64,000 nt of DNA, from positions 62,001 to 126,000 of the forward strand of contig JAKLEZ010000002.1 in the NCBI GenBank assembly GCA_022711465.1. The letters run 5' to 3'. The notes below the pieces were generated by a model, which was not told the origin of the DNA, ran no database searches, and saw nothing but the letters and a program-made list of their open reading frames with translations. Below are positions 7,949-16,047 of the stretch, piece after piece. How positions within the stretch are numbered: position 1 is the first letter of the stretch; every line of letters begins with the position of its first letter. The translations under genes were made by a program, and so were the position numbers. The stretch is from Planctomycetota bacterium. GTDB lineage: Bacteria; Planctomycetota; Phycisphaerae; UBA1845; PWPN01.

Positions 7949-10240
7949 TCATCGCTTCTTCGTCATGCATTCAAACACACCGCCGGCGGTGTTCTTCTCG
8001 TGCGGGCGGAAGCGGACCGTCACCTTCTCGTTGCCTCTGGTCAGGTCCTCCGGGATGGCATACACCGCGTCGAAAAACTCGCCGGGCTTGTCCTTGTTCA
8101 GCGATTGCGTGGCAATGACCCTGTCGCCCACGAGGATGTCGAAGGTCCGCGGCGGAACGTCGTCGCCCCAGTAGGTGCACACCAGCACCATCGGGGCATC
8201 CGGCAGGACCTTCAGATCCCAAGACCAGCCTTCGCCTCCTTCCGCATGCCGGAAGTGACGCCCTTGGTGCGGCCCGCTCCTGGAATTGCCCGCCTTGAGG
8301 TTGTGGGTCGGTTCCGTGGCGTCGTCATCGGGATACACCCGGTCCACCATGCCCAGCTCCCGCTTTCGCCGGGCCTCGGCCTTGGCCGTCAGCACCTTGT
8401 GCCGCGGGCTGTCCTGGGTGACCGTCGGGAAGTACACGCCGTACGCCTGCTTGATCACCTGGTTCAGCGGGACAAAGGTGATGTCCTCCGGCTGGCCAGT
8501 GGTGCGAAAGGCCAGCGACGTGCCTGCCAGCGGCTTGATCGGCTCCATCCAGGCGGCCGGGTGCTTGGCATCGCCCAGAAAGTACGCGTCCGAGTTCTCG
8601 GTCAGGCCGGCCAGCACCAGCGGCCCGTAAAGGAACGCGACCAGTTCCGGATCGTCCGGCATGGGACAGGCGGTCAGCGACATCGGCATGCGGATCTCGA
8701 CCTTGTCGCCGTCGTTCCAGGTCTGGTCGAGAGTCACGTAGGTCACCGGCTTGCCCTCGACCTCGACCCGCTGGCCGTTGATCTTGACCTCAACACCCTG
8801 CGTCGCCCAGAAGGGCACCAGCAAGTGAAGCTTGCCGGTGATCGGCGATTGCACCTGAAGGCGCAGCGTCGTCTCGGGTTTCTCCGGAAAGAGGGTCTCC
8901 TGCCGAACACGCACCCCAGTCTCCTCCCAGTTCACTTCGGACGGCACGAACAGATTGACGTAAAGCCCGTCCTCGTCGTGGAAGTAGATGCTGTCGGCCA
9001 GCTTGGCGAACGACTCGACGCCCGTGCCGTAACAGCACCAGAAAGAGTCGTCGGGCGTACCCCATACTTTCCGACCACCGGTGGCAAGAGGCGTGAAGTA
9101 GATGAGCATGCCGTCCGCCGGATCCTGCGTGCCCAGAATGCCGTTGAGCCAGGCCTTCTGGTAGTAGTCGGCATACTTGGCCTCCCCGGTCCAGCGAATC
9201 AGGTAGCGGCTGACCTTGAGCATGTTGTACGTCGTGCAGGTCTCGATGTTGGACTGAGTCAGCGGCTTGGCCAGCTTGTTCGGCTCAGGCCAGAACTCAC
9301 CTTCGCTGCTGCCGCCCGTGGCGTAGGAGCGGGTGTTGACAATCCGATCCCAGAAGTACTCGACGATCGTGCGGTAACGGCCGTCGCCGGTCAACTCGTG
9401 CCGCCGTGCCGCCGCACAGATCTTGGGAATCTGGGTGTTGGCGTGGATCCGGCTGAGGTTGTCATGCTCCAGGGCCAGCGGGCCAAGAAACGAGGCCTGG
9501 TCAAAGCGATGGGCCAGGGCCAGGTGCTGCTCGTCGCCGGTCACCGAGTAGAGGTCGTGCAGGACCTCCGACATGCCGCCAAACTCGACCGTCAGAATGC
9601 GGTCGAACTGCACCTCGCTCAGCTTGTCGATCCGCTTCCTGAAGTAGGCAACCATCCCCTTGAGGACCTCCAGAGCCTGCGGGTTGCCGCAGAGCACGTG
9701 CATGTCATAGAGGCCGGCCATGATCTTGTGGATGGTGTAGTACGGCGCCCACGGGGCCTTCTGATCCGGCGATTCAAGCCGGTCCCAGAAGCCCTCCGGG
9801 AAGGCCGACAGGTACTCCCCGCCCAGCGCCTTCTGACACTTGGCCAGCTCCGCAACCATCGCCCCAGCCTTGGCCTTGAGCCCCTCGTCCCCGGCCGCCG
9901 CGTACATGAGGGCGCAGGCGGTCAGATAGTGGCCGACGAAATGCCCGCGGAGCTCGCAGTCCGGCTTCTCCCAGCCGCCCAGCGGCTTGCCGGGTGCGTC
10001 CAGCTTGGCGTTCACCCGGAAGACGTACAGCAGCCGGTCGGAGTCAAGCTCCCGGAGGTACTTCCGGTTCGCCTCCAGGCTCGCCTTGACCGGCCCTTCG
10101 AGCAGCCGTACCTGCCGGAGATCGAAGGCCTGTAACGCCGGAGTGATCCGGTCCTCCCCGGCCCCGGCCGGCCTCGCGAGTCCGGCAGTCGCGGCCAGCG
10201 CCGAGATCAAAATCGATGCGCACCGAATGCTCTTGGACAT
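7949..10240 (-). CDS. Exported GH127-type beta-L-arabinofuranosidase
   Basis: 763 residues with a Sec signal (about residues 1-27, ending ARPAGAG). It belongs to the DUF1680 family, now GH127/GH146, whose characterised member HypBA1 removes beta-L-arabinofuranose and uses a zinc-bound cysteine as nucleophile. The catalytic signatures are present: E333 and C335 in IETCTTYNM, and the C402-C403 pair in SFWCCYGTGVES, matching the Glu and Cys ligands of HypBA1. The (alpha/alpha)6 barrel is followed by beta-sandwich domains and a C-terminal extension (residues 660-763) of the kind seen in planctomycete homologs. The start has a clear GGGAGG Shine-Dalgarno. The likely substrate is plant cell-wall arabinan or hydroxyproline-rich glycoprotein; specificity within the family is not determinable here. 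Confidence 0.92.
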   Translation of the reverse strand: MSKSIRCASILISALAATAGLARPAGAGEDRITPALQAFDLRQVRLLEGPVKASLEANRKYLRELDSDRLLYVFRVNAKLDAPGKPLGGWEKPDCELRGHFVGHYLTACALMYAAAGDEGLKAKAGAMVAELAKCQKALGGEYLSAFPEGFWDRLESPDQKAPWAPYYTIHKIMAGLYDMHVLCGNPQALEVLKGMVAYFRKRIDKLSEVQFDRILTVEFGGMSEVLHDLYSVTGDEQHLALAHRFDQASFLGPLALEHDNLSRIHANTQIPKICAAARRHELTGDGRYRTIVEYFWDRIVNTRSYATGGSSEGEFWPEPNKLAKPLTQSNIETCTTYNMLKVSRYLIRWTGEAKYADYYQKAWLNGILGTQDPADGMLIYFTPLATGGRKVWGTPDDSFWCCYGTGVESFAKLADSIYFHDEDGLYVNLFVPSEVNWEETGVRVRQETLFPEKPETTLRLQVQSPITGKLHLLVPFWATQGVEVKINGQRVEVEGKPVTYVTLDQTWNDGDKVEIRMPMSLTACPMPDDPELVAFLYGPLVLAGLTENSDAYFLGDAKHPAAWMEPIKPLAGTSLAFRTTGQPEDITFVPLNQVIKQAYGVYFPTVTQDSPRHKVLTAKAEARRKRELGMVDRVYPDDDATEPTHNLKAGNSRSGPHQGRHFRHAEGGEGWSWDLKVLPDAPMVLVCTYWGDDVPPRTFDILVGDRVIATQSLNKDKPGEFFDAVYAIPEDLTRGNEKVTVRFRPHEKNTAGGVFECMTKKR

Positions 10241-10428
10241 GCGACCTCCCTCATCAGTTGGAGCCCGGACGGGCCGCCATCAATCTACCCGGCTCACGGT
10301 CCAACGGCAACGCCACCACTCCGGCTCCTCGGCAGCAGCCCCCCAGCCGTGAGCCGAATCGCCCTGGGCGCCCCGAGACGCGAAAGGTACCATGGGAGTC
10401 ATATAGGGGTATCAACGCCGAGCGGTCA

Positions 10429-11052
10429 ATGGAGGCTTCAGAGAAACAGATGGAGACACTCGAAGAAAAGATCGCCCGCGTGGTCAGGGAGGATGTGGCC
10501 GTCATCCCGTACGATCCCCGCTGGCCCGAGTTGTTCGAGCAGGAGCGGAACCGCCTGCTCGCCTGCCTGCCCGCAGATCTGGTTCGACGGATCGAGCACT
10601 TCGGCAGTACGGCCGTGCCCGGCCTGTGCGCCAAGCCCATCGTAGATGTGCTGGTCGAGGTGACCTGTCTTGACCAGACCAGGCGGAGAATCGCTCCGAT
10701 CCTCGAAGCCCAGGGCTATGACTACTTCTGGCGGCCGTCGTGGGGAGATGATACGCCGCCGTTCTATGCCTGGTTCATCAGACGCAACCCAAACGGCGCC
10801 CGGACGCATCATGTCCACATGGTCGAGCCCCATTTCGAGCACTGGGACCGGCTCCTTTTCAGGGACTACCTCATCGAGCATCCCCACGTGGCCCGGGAGT
10901 ACGGCGAGCTCAAGCGCCAACTCGCGGACACCCATCCCAACGACCGCATCGCATATACCAGGGCCAAGGGGGACTTCATCGTGCGAACCACCGAGCAGGC
11001 CCGAAAATACTACGCGAGGAGAAACGCTTCACCCGGGGAACGCGAGGGGTGA
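10429..11052 (+). CDS. GrpB/UPF0157 family protein (nucleotidyltransferase-like fold)
   Basis: 207 residues. The core matches the GrpB (UPF0157) family: VIPYDPRWPELFEQE, then RIEHFGSTAVPGLCAKPIVD, a GSTAVPGL motif with following Asp residues like the active site of minimal nucleotidyltransferases, and HHVHMVEP. The biochemical role of the family is not established. ATG 10429 and ATG 10450 are both possible; GGAGG at 10431-10435 is too far from 10450 and overlaps the first, so the choice is uncertain. The gene is divergent from GH127 (188 bp between start codons). Downstream, 11053-11191 contains nothing recognisable. Confidence 0.82.
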   Translation: MEASEKQMETLEEKIARVVREDVAVIPYDPRWPELFEQERNRLLACLPADLVRRIEHFGSTAVPGLCAKPIVDVLVEVTCLDQTRRRIAPILEAQGYDYFWRPSWGDDTPPFYAWFIRRNPNGARTHHVHMVEPHFEHWDRLLFRDYLIEHPHVAREYGELKRQLADTHPNDRIAYTRAKGDFIVRTTEQARKYYARRNASPGEREG

Positions 11053-11191
11053 AACCCCACCATCGCATCAGAGCTCACGCTAATTGGCTCGGCGGTCCAG
11101 GTTGCTGGAGTTGTGCTCGGCGGTCGCCTCCTGCTCGCTTCACCGGAGTGGGCTCGGTCACCGGTGAGACACTATGAGTGTGAGGAGTTAT

Positions 11192-11221
11192 AGAGAGGGT
11201 AATATATCTATATTGCTCTCT
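11192..11221 (-). terminator. AT-rich hairpin just after the HAD phosphatase stop codon
   Basis: AGAGAG at the left and CTCTCT at the right enclose a nearly self-complementary AT core (GTAATATA / TATATTGC around a TC centre). The segment directly abuts the TAA stop of the minus-strand HAD gene, so it may end that operon's transcript. It is also downstream of the plus-strand GrpB gene and could serve both. It lacks a long U-run, so it is not a textbook intrinsic terminator. Confidence 0.4.
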
Positions 11222-12088
11222 TTATTCCCTGTCACTGGGTGCCTTGCCGCTGAGGAGCGCGTCCACCAGAACGGCTACGCCGCACTCGTCGTTGGTGGGG
11301 ACCCGCCACTTGGCCACGGCACGCACCGCATCGATCGCGTTGCCCATGGCTACACCCAGCCCGGCCCCGGCGATCATCTCCACGTCGTTGATGTCATCAC
11401 CCACCGCAACCACTTCCGCCGGGGTAATCCCCCACAAACGCAGCAGGTGGCCGATGCCGTGCCATTTGCTGACCTGCGGCGCGAAGCACTCAACCACGTG
11501 GAAACCATAGTTCGGAGCGTAGATCGCGTTGTACTTGACCTCCTCGGCAGAAAACTCCCGGCCGAGGGCCTGCATGGTCTCCGCAATGCAGCACGGCTCC
11601 TGGATCACCCCAATCCGAATGGGCTGCCCGATCTCCGGCGTCCAGGCCTCGATTCGCTCGGTCACCGCCGGGCTCCGGCGGATCCAGCCCTCGTAGGCCT
11701 CGACATCGCCGTCCCCCTGAACCAGCCTGTAGTCCACACCGCCTTCCGATACGTCAAACAGCAGGAGAATGGAATCACGCCGCTCGGTGAAAAACCGGAC
11801 CAGCCGCGCCGCCGTGCCCGTCGGCAGATGCGACCGCAACAGCGTCCGATGCTCGCGGAGATCCCAAACAATCGCCCCAAAGACCAGGACGGCTGCATCC
11901 AGGTCCAGGTCCAGCCGGTCGAGCACCGATCGGGTCTCGGCCAGCGAACGGCCGGTGCACAGGCACACCCGAAGTCCAGCCTCATGAGCAGCGCGAAGCG
12001 CGGCTCGATTCCGGTCCGGAACCTCACCGTGCGAGTCAACCAGGGTGCCGTCGATATCAACGGTCAACAGACGATGGGATCTTGGCAT
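11222..12088 (-). CDS. HAD-superfamily (Cof-type) phosphatase
   Basis: 288 residues. Motif I is TVDIDGTLVDS (nucleophile D11, acid/base D13), motif II CTGRS, and motif IV VAVGDDINDVEM, the arrangement of Cof/YidA-type HAD phosphatases with a C2 cap. Homologs dephosphorylate sugar phosphates, FMN or related small metabolites in the cytoplasm; the substrate here is unknown. It starts 27 bp after the BamE-like lipoprotein gene and shows no obvious Shine-Dalgarno, so it is likely translated from the shared transcript. The gene ends at the AT-rich hairpin at 11192-11221. Confidence 0.9.
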   Translation of the reverse strand: MPRSHRLLTVDIDGTLVDSHGEVPDRNRAALRAAHEAGLRVCLCTGRSLAETRSVLDRLDLDLDAAVLVFGAIVWDLREHRTLLRSHLPTGTAARLVRFFTERRDSILLLFDVSEGGVDYRLVQGDGDVEAYEGWIRRSPAVTERIEAWTPEIGQPIRIGVIQEPCCIAETMQALGREFSAEEVKYNAIYAPNYGFHVVECFAPQVSKWHGIGHLLRLWGITPAEVVAVGDDINDVEMIAGAGLGVAMGNAIDAVRAVAKWRVPTNDECGVAVLVDALLSGKAPSDRE

Positions 12089-12115
12089 TGCAGTGGGTCG
12101 GGGCAGACGCCCGGG

Positions 12116-12460
12116 CTACTTCTGAATATCCAACTTCTGGACCTTGACTTCCTCGGCGTCGCCGGGCTGGTTCACGTTCGGGCTCCTGCCCTTGATGCCT
12201 ACCTCGGGGCTCGTCCACTTCTTGCTGATGACCTTGCCGCCGTCAAAGTAGATGTGAGCGTAGATGCCCCTGTCGTCATCGGAGTAGAGCCACGTCTTGT
12301 CGGTCTTGTGCCACGGCTCCCCCAGCGTCGCTTCGACCGCCTCCGGGTTCATCCCGTCGTGGATCGTCTCCCATCGCTGATACGTCAGCTTCTCAGAGCA
12401 CCCCGGCAGCAACAGGCTCACCGCGGGGATCAACAGAACACCAAGACTGGCGGGCTTCAT
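12116..12460 (-). CDS. Small SmpA/BamE-like lipoprotein
   Basis: 114 residues. The N-terminus is a lipoprotein signal with lipobox LLPGC (Cys about residue 21). The body (TYQRWETIHDGMNPEAVEATLGEP, split around residues 26-49, then a DDRGIYAHIYFDGGKVISKKW strand pair) has the layout of SmpA/OmlA/BamE-like domains: a helix following the linker, the turn 'GMNPEAVEATLGEP' and antiparallel strands ending in a K-W. The E. coli member supports the BAM complex, but many free-standing copies have unknown roles. A strong AAGGAGAG Shine-Dalgarno fixes ATG 12460. It is the middle gene of a three-gene unit with the lipoprotein at 12502-13077 and the HAD phosphatase. Confidence 0.78.
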   Translation of the reverse strand: MKPASLGVLLIPAVSLLLPGCSEKLTYQRWETIHDGMNPEAVEATLGEPWHKTDKTWLYSDDDRGIYAHIYFDGGKVISKKWTSPEVGIKGRSPNVNQPGDAEEVKVQKLDIQK

Positions 12461-12501
12461 GCTCTTCTCTCCTTGACTCGCAAGGGGCGGGGGCTTGACG
12501 G

Positions 12502-13077
12502 CTACTTGGCTTCCTTCCCAGGCTTGACTACCCGCTCCACAGCGGCATCCCCACCCTGGTGGAACTGGAGAATATGCTCGTCCTGCATGGTCGTGTCCCA
12601 CGGCGTGCGATAAGTGATCGTGAACAGGTACTTCTGATCCGGCTTGACCACACCCGCACCTTGCGTCCAGGCGAGCTGGAACTCATACATCTGGGCTCGC
12701 GTCCAGTACTGCCTGACATCCTCGGCACTGCCCAGCGTCTTCTCCCAGAACTCCAGTCGCTCGCCCTTCCGGTCGTTGGAGCCGTCGCGGTAACTCCACA
12801 ACTCGAAGTAGAACAGACCGACGGCCTTGACCGGGTCCTTGAACTGGTCAATCGGACGGACAACCGCCAGAATGCCGTCCGGAATCTCATCCTCGTTGAA
12901 GCTCTTGATCCGCGTGAAGGGCTGAATCCTGATCTCCGAGGGCAGCATCAGCGACAGCATCTGGACTCGTTCCGGTTCGCGAGGCATGTGGTCCGGACCG
13001 GTCGATCGGCAAGCCGTCAGACCCGCACAGGACAACAGCCCCAGACATAACGCCCATGCTGAACGGCTGGTGATCAT
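12502..13077 (-). CDS. Lipoprotein of unknown function
   Basis: 191 residues with a lipoprotein signal (MITSRSAWALCLGLLSCAG, lipobox LTAC near residue 23). The mature part is soluble; it contains IQPFTRIKSFNEDEIPDGI and a long W/Y-rich beta region (VGLFYFELWSYRDG, ITYRTPWDTTM). I recall similar small planctomycete lipoproteins but know no function. Start: there is no Shine-Dalgarno; instead a near-consensus sigma-70 promoter ends 8 nt upstream of the ATG, so the mRNA is probably leaderless. It is the first gene of the unit with the BamE-like lipoprotein (41 bp on) and the HAD phosphatase. Confidence 0.8.
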   Translation of the reverse strand: MITSRSAWALCLGLLSCAGLTACRSTGPDHMPREPERVQMLSLMLPSEIRIQPFTRIKSFNEDEIPDGILAVVRPIDQFKDPVKAVGLFYFELWSYRDGSNDRKGERLEFWEKTLGSAEDVRQYWTRAQMYEFQLAWTQGAGVVKPDQKYLFTITYRTPWDTTMQDEHILQFHQGGDAAVERVVKPGKEAK

Positions 13078-13085
13078 GCCGGTGG

Positions 13086-13113
13086 ATTCTAAGTGCGCAG
13101 GGTGCGGTGTCAA
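13086..13113 (-). promoter_or_regulatory. Sigma-70-type promoter of the lipoprotein-HAD operon
   Basis: On the minus strand TTGACA (13113-13108), a 16-nt spacer and TAGAAT (13091-13086) form a near-consensus promoter. The start codon A is at 13077, only 8 nt after the -10 box, so the expected transcription start falls on or within a few bases of the ATG, giving a leaderless mRNA. The remainder of 13114-13312 holds no other clear signal. Confidence 0.6.
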
Positions 13114-13312
13114 GGTGACGCCAGGTCCGATAGCCGGATCAGTCACCGCCGACCTGAGCGTCCTCGATCCCCTCGCCACCGCACGCCGCTCGTCCCCATA
13201 ACCGCCTCCCGCGGCCATTTCTCGGGTCTCCGCCCTAAGCCCGGCCTGTTCCGCACCGATATTAAACCTGGGACCCGGCTTCAAGGGCATCCCGGCAAGA
13301 CAGGATGGTCAT

Positions 13313-14266
13313 ATGTCCGAGTTCGATCTAACTAGGCTACCCGGCGAAACCACCCAGCTGATCATGTCCCGAGGAGCCGGCGTGCCGCCGTTGCTCTGGC
13401 AGGAGCATCAGAACCAGCTGGCAAAGAAAACCCTCGACGCGATCCAGGACGCCAGACTGTGCGGCGGGGCCAAGCCGCAGGACGAGGCCATGGCCGGGGC
13501 GGTCCGGGCCCTGCTCTACCTGTGGATCGGCTGGCCGGCCGAGGCGGCTATGTACGCCCAGGTCGCTCCGGCTCGAGAGCAACTCTACATCACCGCTCTC
13601 GCCGAACGGCAACTGGGCCATCCAGCCAAAGCCAAGGAGGCCTTCCAGAAGATGGCCGGCCACCAGATCTTCCACGCCCTGACCGACTACATGCTGGACC
13701 AGCTCAAACTCGAAAACGACCCGGCCATCAAGCGATTCAGGGGAGTCGTCGAACTCGCTCACGAGTGGGAGGCCCACGCCTTCATCGACCTGTTCGAGCA
13801 GGCAAAAGCCGGCAAGGTGTCGCCAATGGGCGAACTGGTCATCCGCAACCTCCAGGCCAGAGAGTTCGAACTCCTCTTCGCCCACTGCTTCCAGGCGGCT
13901 ACGGGCAACAGCATTCTCAAGCGACGGATGATGTCGGAAGCGGAGGAACAACGCCGGGAACAGGAGTATCGACGCCGTATGGCCGAACGCCGCAAGGCCA
14001 ACGAAAAACGATCCCAGAAGCTGACCGACGGGGCCAAGCAGGAACTCGACAAAACCGAGCTCCCCGGCAAGCCCGGCACTCCCCGAATGCCAAACAACAC
14101 CCCGCCGGATCCCCGCGTCAAAATCCTCTGCCCCGCCTGCGGCCACCTGATGTTCGTCCCCGAATCCGGACGCGGCAAACGCGCCGAGTGCGTCAAGTGC
14201 CGCGTGGCCTTCCTCGTTCCCGCCCGGAAGGACCCCGTGCCCGCGGCAACCGGCGACAAGGGCTAG
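13313..14266 (+). CDS. Unknown protein with C-terminal zinc ribbon
   Basis: 317 residues, no signal or membrane segment. Residues 1-200 are predicted helical with TPR-like spacing (AEAAMYAQVAPAREQLYITA, then LAERQLGHPAKAKEAFQKM); residues 205-255 are a highly charged coiled-coil-like stretch rich in Glu, Arg and Lys; residues 270-300 form a treble-clef or ribbon: CPACGHLMFVPE, a short basic linker, then CVKC. The ribbon resembles MJ0042/zinc-finger modules frequent in planctomycete proteins. Function is unknown; an adaptor or scaffold role is only a guess. The ATG is preceded by CAGGATGGTCAT, a weak Shine-Dalgarno. It is divergent from the lipoprotein operon (235 bp between starts). Confidence 0.78.
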   Translation: MSEFDLTRLPGETTQLIMSRGAGVPPLLWQEHQNQLAKKTLDAIQDARLCGGAKPQDEAMAGAVRALLYLWIGWPAEAAMYAQVAPAREQLYITALAERQLGHPAKAKEAFQKMAGHQIFHALTDYMLDQLKLENDPAIKRFRGVVELAHEWEAHAFIDLFEQAKAGKVSPMGELVIRNLQAREFELLFAHCFQAATGNSILKRRMMSEAEEQRREQEYRRRMAERRKANEKRSQKLTDGAKQELDKTELPGKPGTPRMPNNTPPDPRVKILCPACGHLMFVPESGRGKRAECVKCRVAFLVPARKDPVPAATGDKG

Positions 14267-14342
14267 AAACGCGCAACCCGGACACAATCAACCCCGTAGA
14301 TCAAGCTCGAAGAGAAAAACTCCCCAGAGGACCTGGAGAGAC

Positions 14343-14912
14343 TCAGGGCGGGTTCCCGAACTCAAGCACCCAGTAGACACCGTAATCGCCGCCCGTCCGG
14401 ACACCAATCCCAACTTCACGCCACTGAGCGGCCAGAATGTTCTCACGATGACCCTGCGTGGACCGCATCCACTCGGCCACCACTTGATCAGGCGACGTCT
14501 GCCCGCCGGCTAGATTCTCCCCAATCGCCAGGAAAACGTAGCCCGCATTCACCGCCCTCTGGCCCAGCGTCTCACCCGTGTTGGGATTCTCGTGGGCGAA
14601 GAAGCCTTCCTCGATCATCTCTTCACAGTAGCTCTCCGCCATCGAGCATAGCGTCGAATTCAGAGCCAGCTCGCGGAGACCACGGCCGGTCCGCTCCTCG
14701 TTCACCAGATCATGTACCCCGGCAACCAGGGCGTCGTTGTTGTTCGGTACACTGGCAACCCGGGTGCCGGCCTGGATGCCTTTCACCACCGCGTTCGTGA
14801 GCGGATAGGTCTGCTCGCTGCCGCCTGTGCCAGGGCAACCCGCCATCCAGAGCAGGGAGATGGCCAGGACCGGAGCGATCATCCTGGATACCCACCATCG
14901 CCGAGCCGTCAT
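14343..14912 (-). CDS. CAP/SCP-domain lipoprotein
   Basis: 189 residues. Lipoprotein signal with a WMAGC lipobox (Cys about residue 26), then a short linker and a CAP (SCP/PR1/YkwD-like) domain from about residue 65: LVNEERTGRGLRELALN, FFAHENPNTGETLGQRA, IGENLAGG and MRSTQGHRENIL. The conserved His and Glu residues of the CAP cavity are visible. The bacterial CAP family is extracytoplasmic; roles proposed elsewhere include binding or proteolysis, but none is proven here. A GGGAG Shine-Dalgarno supports the start, and a plausible promoter lies 47 bp upstream. It converges on the zinc-ribbon gene with 76 bp between stops. Confidence 0.9.
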   Translation of the reverse strand: MTARRWWVSRMIAPVLAISLLWMAGCPGTGGSEQTYPLTNAVVKGIQAGTRVASVPNNNDALVAGVHDLVNEERTGRGLRELALNSTLCSMAESYCEEMIEEGFFAHENPNTGETLGQRAVNAGYVFLAIGENLAGGQTSPDQVVAEWMRSTQGHRENILAAQWREVGIGVRTGGDYGVYWVLEFGNPP

Positions 14913-14958
14913 GACTAGAACACTCCCTCGCGAGCGGGCGCGCAGGCCCTCCGCCTCA

Positions 14959-14988
14959 AGTATACTTCATTCCTTCATCGGTTGTCCA
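14959..14988 (-). promoter_or_regulatory. Probable promoter of the CAP lipoprotein gene
   Basis: Minus strand: TGGACA (14988-14983), 18-nt spacer, TATACT (14964-14959), about 46 nt before the start codon. The -10 box is inside a perfect 10-bp palindrome, AAGTATACTT. The rest of the 394-bp divergent region 14913-15306 is C-rich and holds no gene I can support. Confidence 0.45.
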
Positions 14989-15306
14989 TCCGAAAAACTG
15001 CAACACATTCTCCCATAAATGGTTACAGTTTCCACGGCGTGTCCGACGGACCACGCCCCTGACTCGCCGACCCCCTCCCGGCTGCGTCGTTGCCCACTCC
15101 GTCAAAAGCCTTACTTCTCCATAGACGCCCCAAAAGCCATCTTGTTTCGCCAAAAACCCACCCAGCCGCCTCCGGCTTCAATCGTTACAGCCCCTTCTTC
15201 GATTGACCGGCCAACCCAGATCCTTACACGCCACCATCCCGAGACCCCAAACGGCAGCCAGCAACCGGCCCGCGCATCTCCTCCGGCTTTAGGGTACCAT
15301 GACCCC

Positions 15307-16047
15307 ATGGATGTCACCGGAAAGGTCGCCCTGGTCTCCGGCGCAGCTCGAAGGGTGGGAAGAGCAATCGCCCTGGAACTCGCCAGGACAGGCTGCGATC
15401 TGGCCATCCATTATCGGACCTCCAACGAAGAAGCCCGCAACCTCGCCGCCGAGATCCAACGGCTGGGACGCAGAACGGCCCTGGTGAGCGGCGATCTGGC
15501 CAAAACGGCCACCCCGCAGCACGTCATCGATCAAACCGTCGATCGCCTCGGCCGGCTCGACATCCTGGTGAACAACGCTTCCGTGTTCAGCAAGACACCC
15601 CTGGCACAGGCCGATGCGGCCGCCTGGAACACCATGCTCCGCGTCAATGTCATCGCCCCCGCCCTCCTGGCCCGGGCCGCCGCTCCACTCATGCAGTCCG
15701 CAGGTGGCGGCCGGATCATCAATCTGGTGGACATGCTCGCCGACCGTCCGGTGAAAGCCTATGGGCCATACTGCGCCTCCAAGGCGGCTCTGGCCAACCT
15801 GACGCGAACCCTCGCCCTGGAACTCGCCCCCCAAGTCACCGTCAATGCCGTCGCTCCCGGTATCGCCGTCTTTCCCCAGGATGTCGACAAGGAACTGCGC
15901 AGCCGTCTCATCGCCCGTGTGCCCCTGAGCCGCGAAGGAACGCCCGAAGAGATAGCCGCGGTCGTGCGCTTCCTCGTCATCGAGGGAGACTACATCACCG
16001 GCCAGATCATCCACGTCGACGGGGGTTGGTCTCAGACGTCTGTGTAG
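15307..16047 (+). CDS. Short-chain dehydrogenase/reductase
   Basis: 246 residues, a typical classical SDR length. The Rossmann motif is VSGAARRVGRAIA (GxxxxGxG-type variant), followed by NNASVF, a Ser-containing strand replaced by INLVDML, the catalytic YCASK pair and a C-terminal GQIIHVDGGWS. The GAARRVGRA motif resembles FolM/PTR1-type dihydrobiopterin or dihydrofolate reductases, so a pteridine reductase is possible; a 3-oxoacyl reductase is the alternative. The canonical Ser before Tyr is not obvious (LVDML), which is worth noting. No Shine-Dalgarno is present; TACCAT ends 6 nt before the ATG, a leaderless-type arrangement. The gene overlaps the convergent NagB/PIG-L gene by 16 bp. Confidence 0.88.
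   Translation: MDVTGKVALVSGAARRVGRAIALELARTGCDLAIHYRTSNEEARNLAAEIQRLGRRTALVSGDLAKTATPQHVIDQTVDRLGRLDILVNNASVFSKTPLAQADAAAWNTMLRVNVIAPALLARAAAPLMQSAGGGRIINLVDMLADRPVKAYGPYCASKAALANLTRTLALELAPQVTVNAVAPGIAVFPQDVDKELRSRLIARVPLSREGTPEEIAAVVRFLVIEGDYITGQIIHVDGGWSQTSV

Noticed and set aside
7856..10135. A very long open frame (about 760 codons) on the plus strand
   Set aside because: It is antisense to the GH127 gene, which has a signal peptide, catalytic motifs and a Shine-Dalgarno. High G+C makes the antisense third-position frame open; the product is rich in Arg, Val and His with no domain.
13337..14287. Minus-strand open frame of about 316 codons
   Set aside because: Antisense to the zinc-ribbon gene; Gly/Val-rich with no domain.
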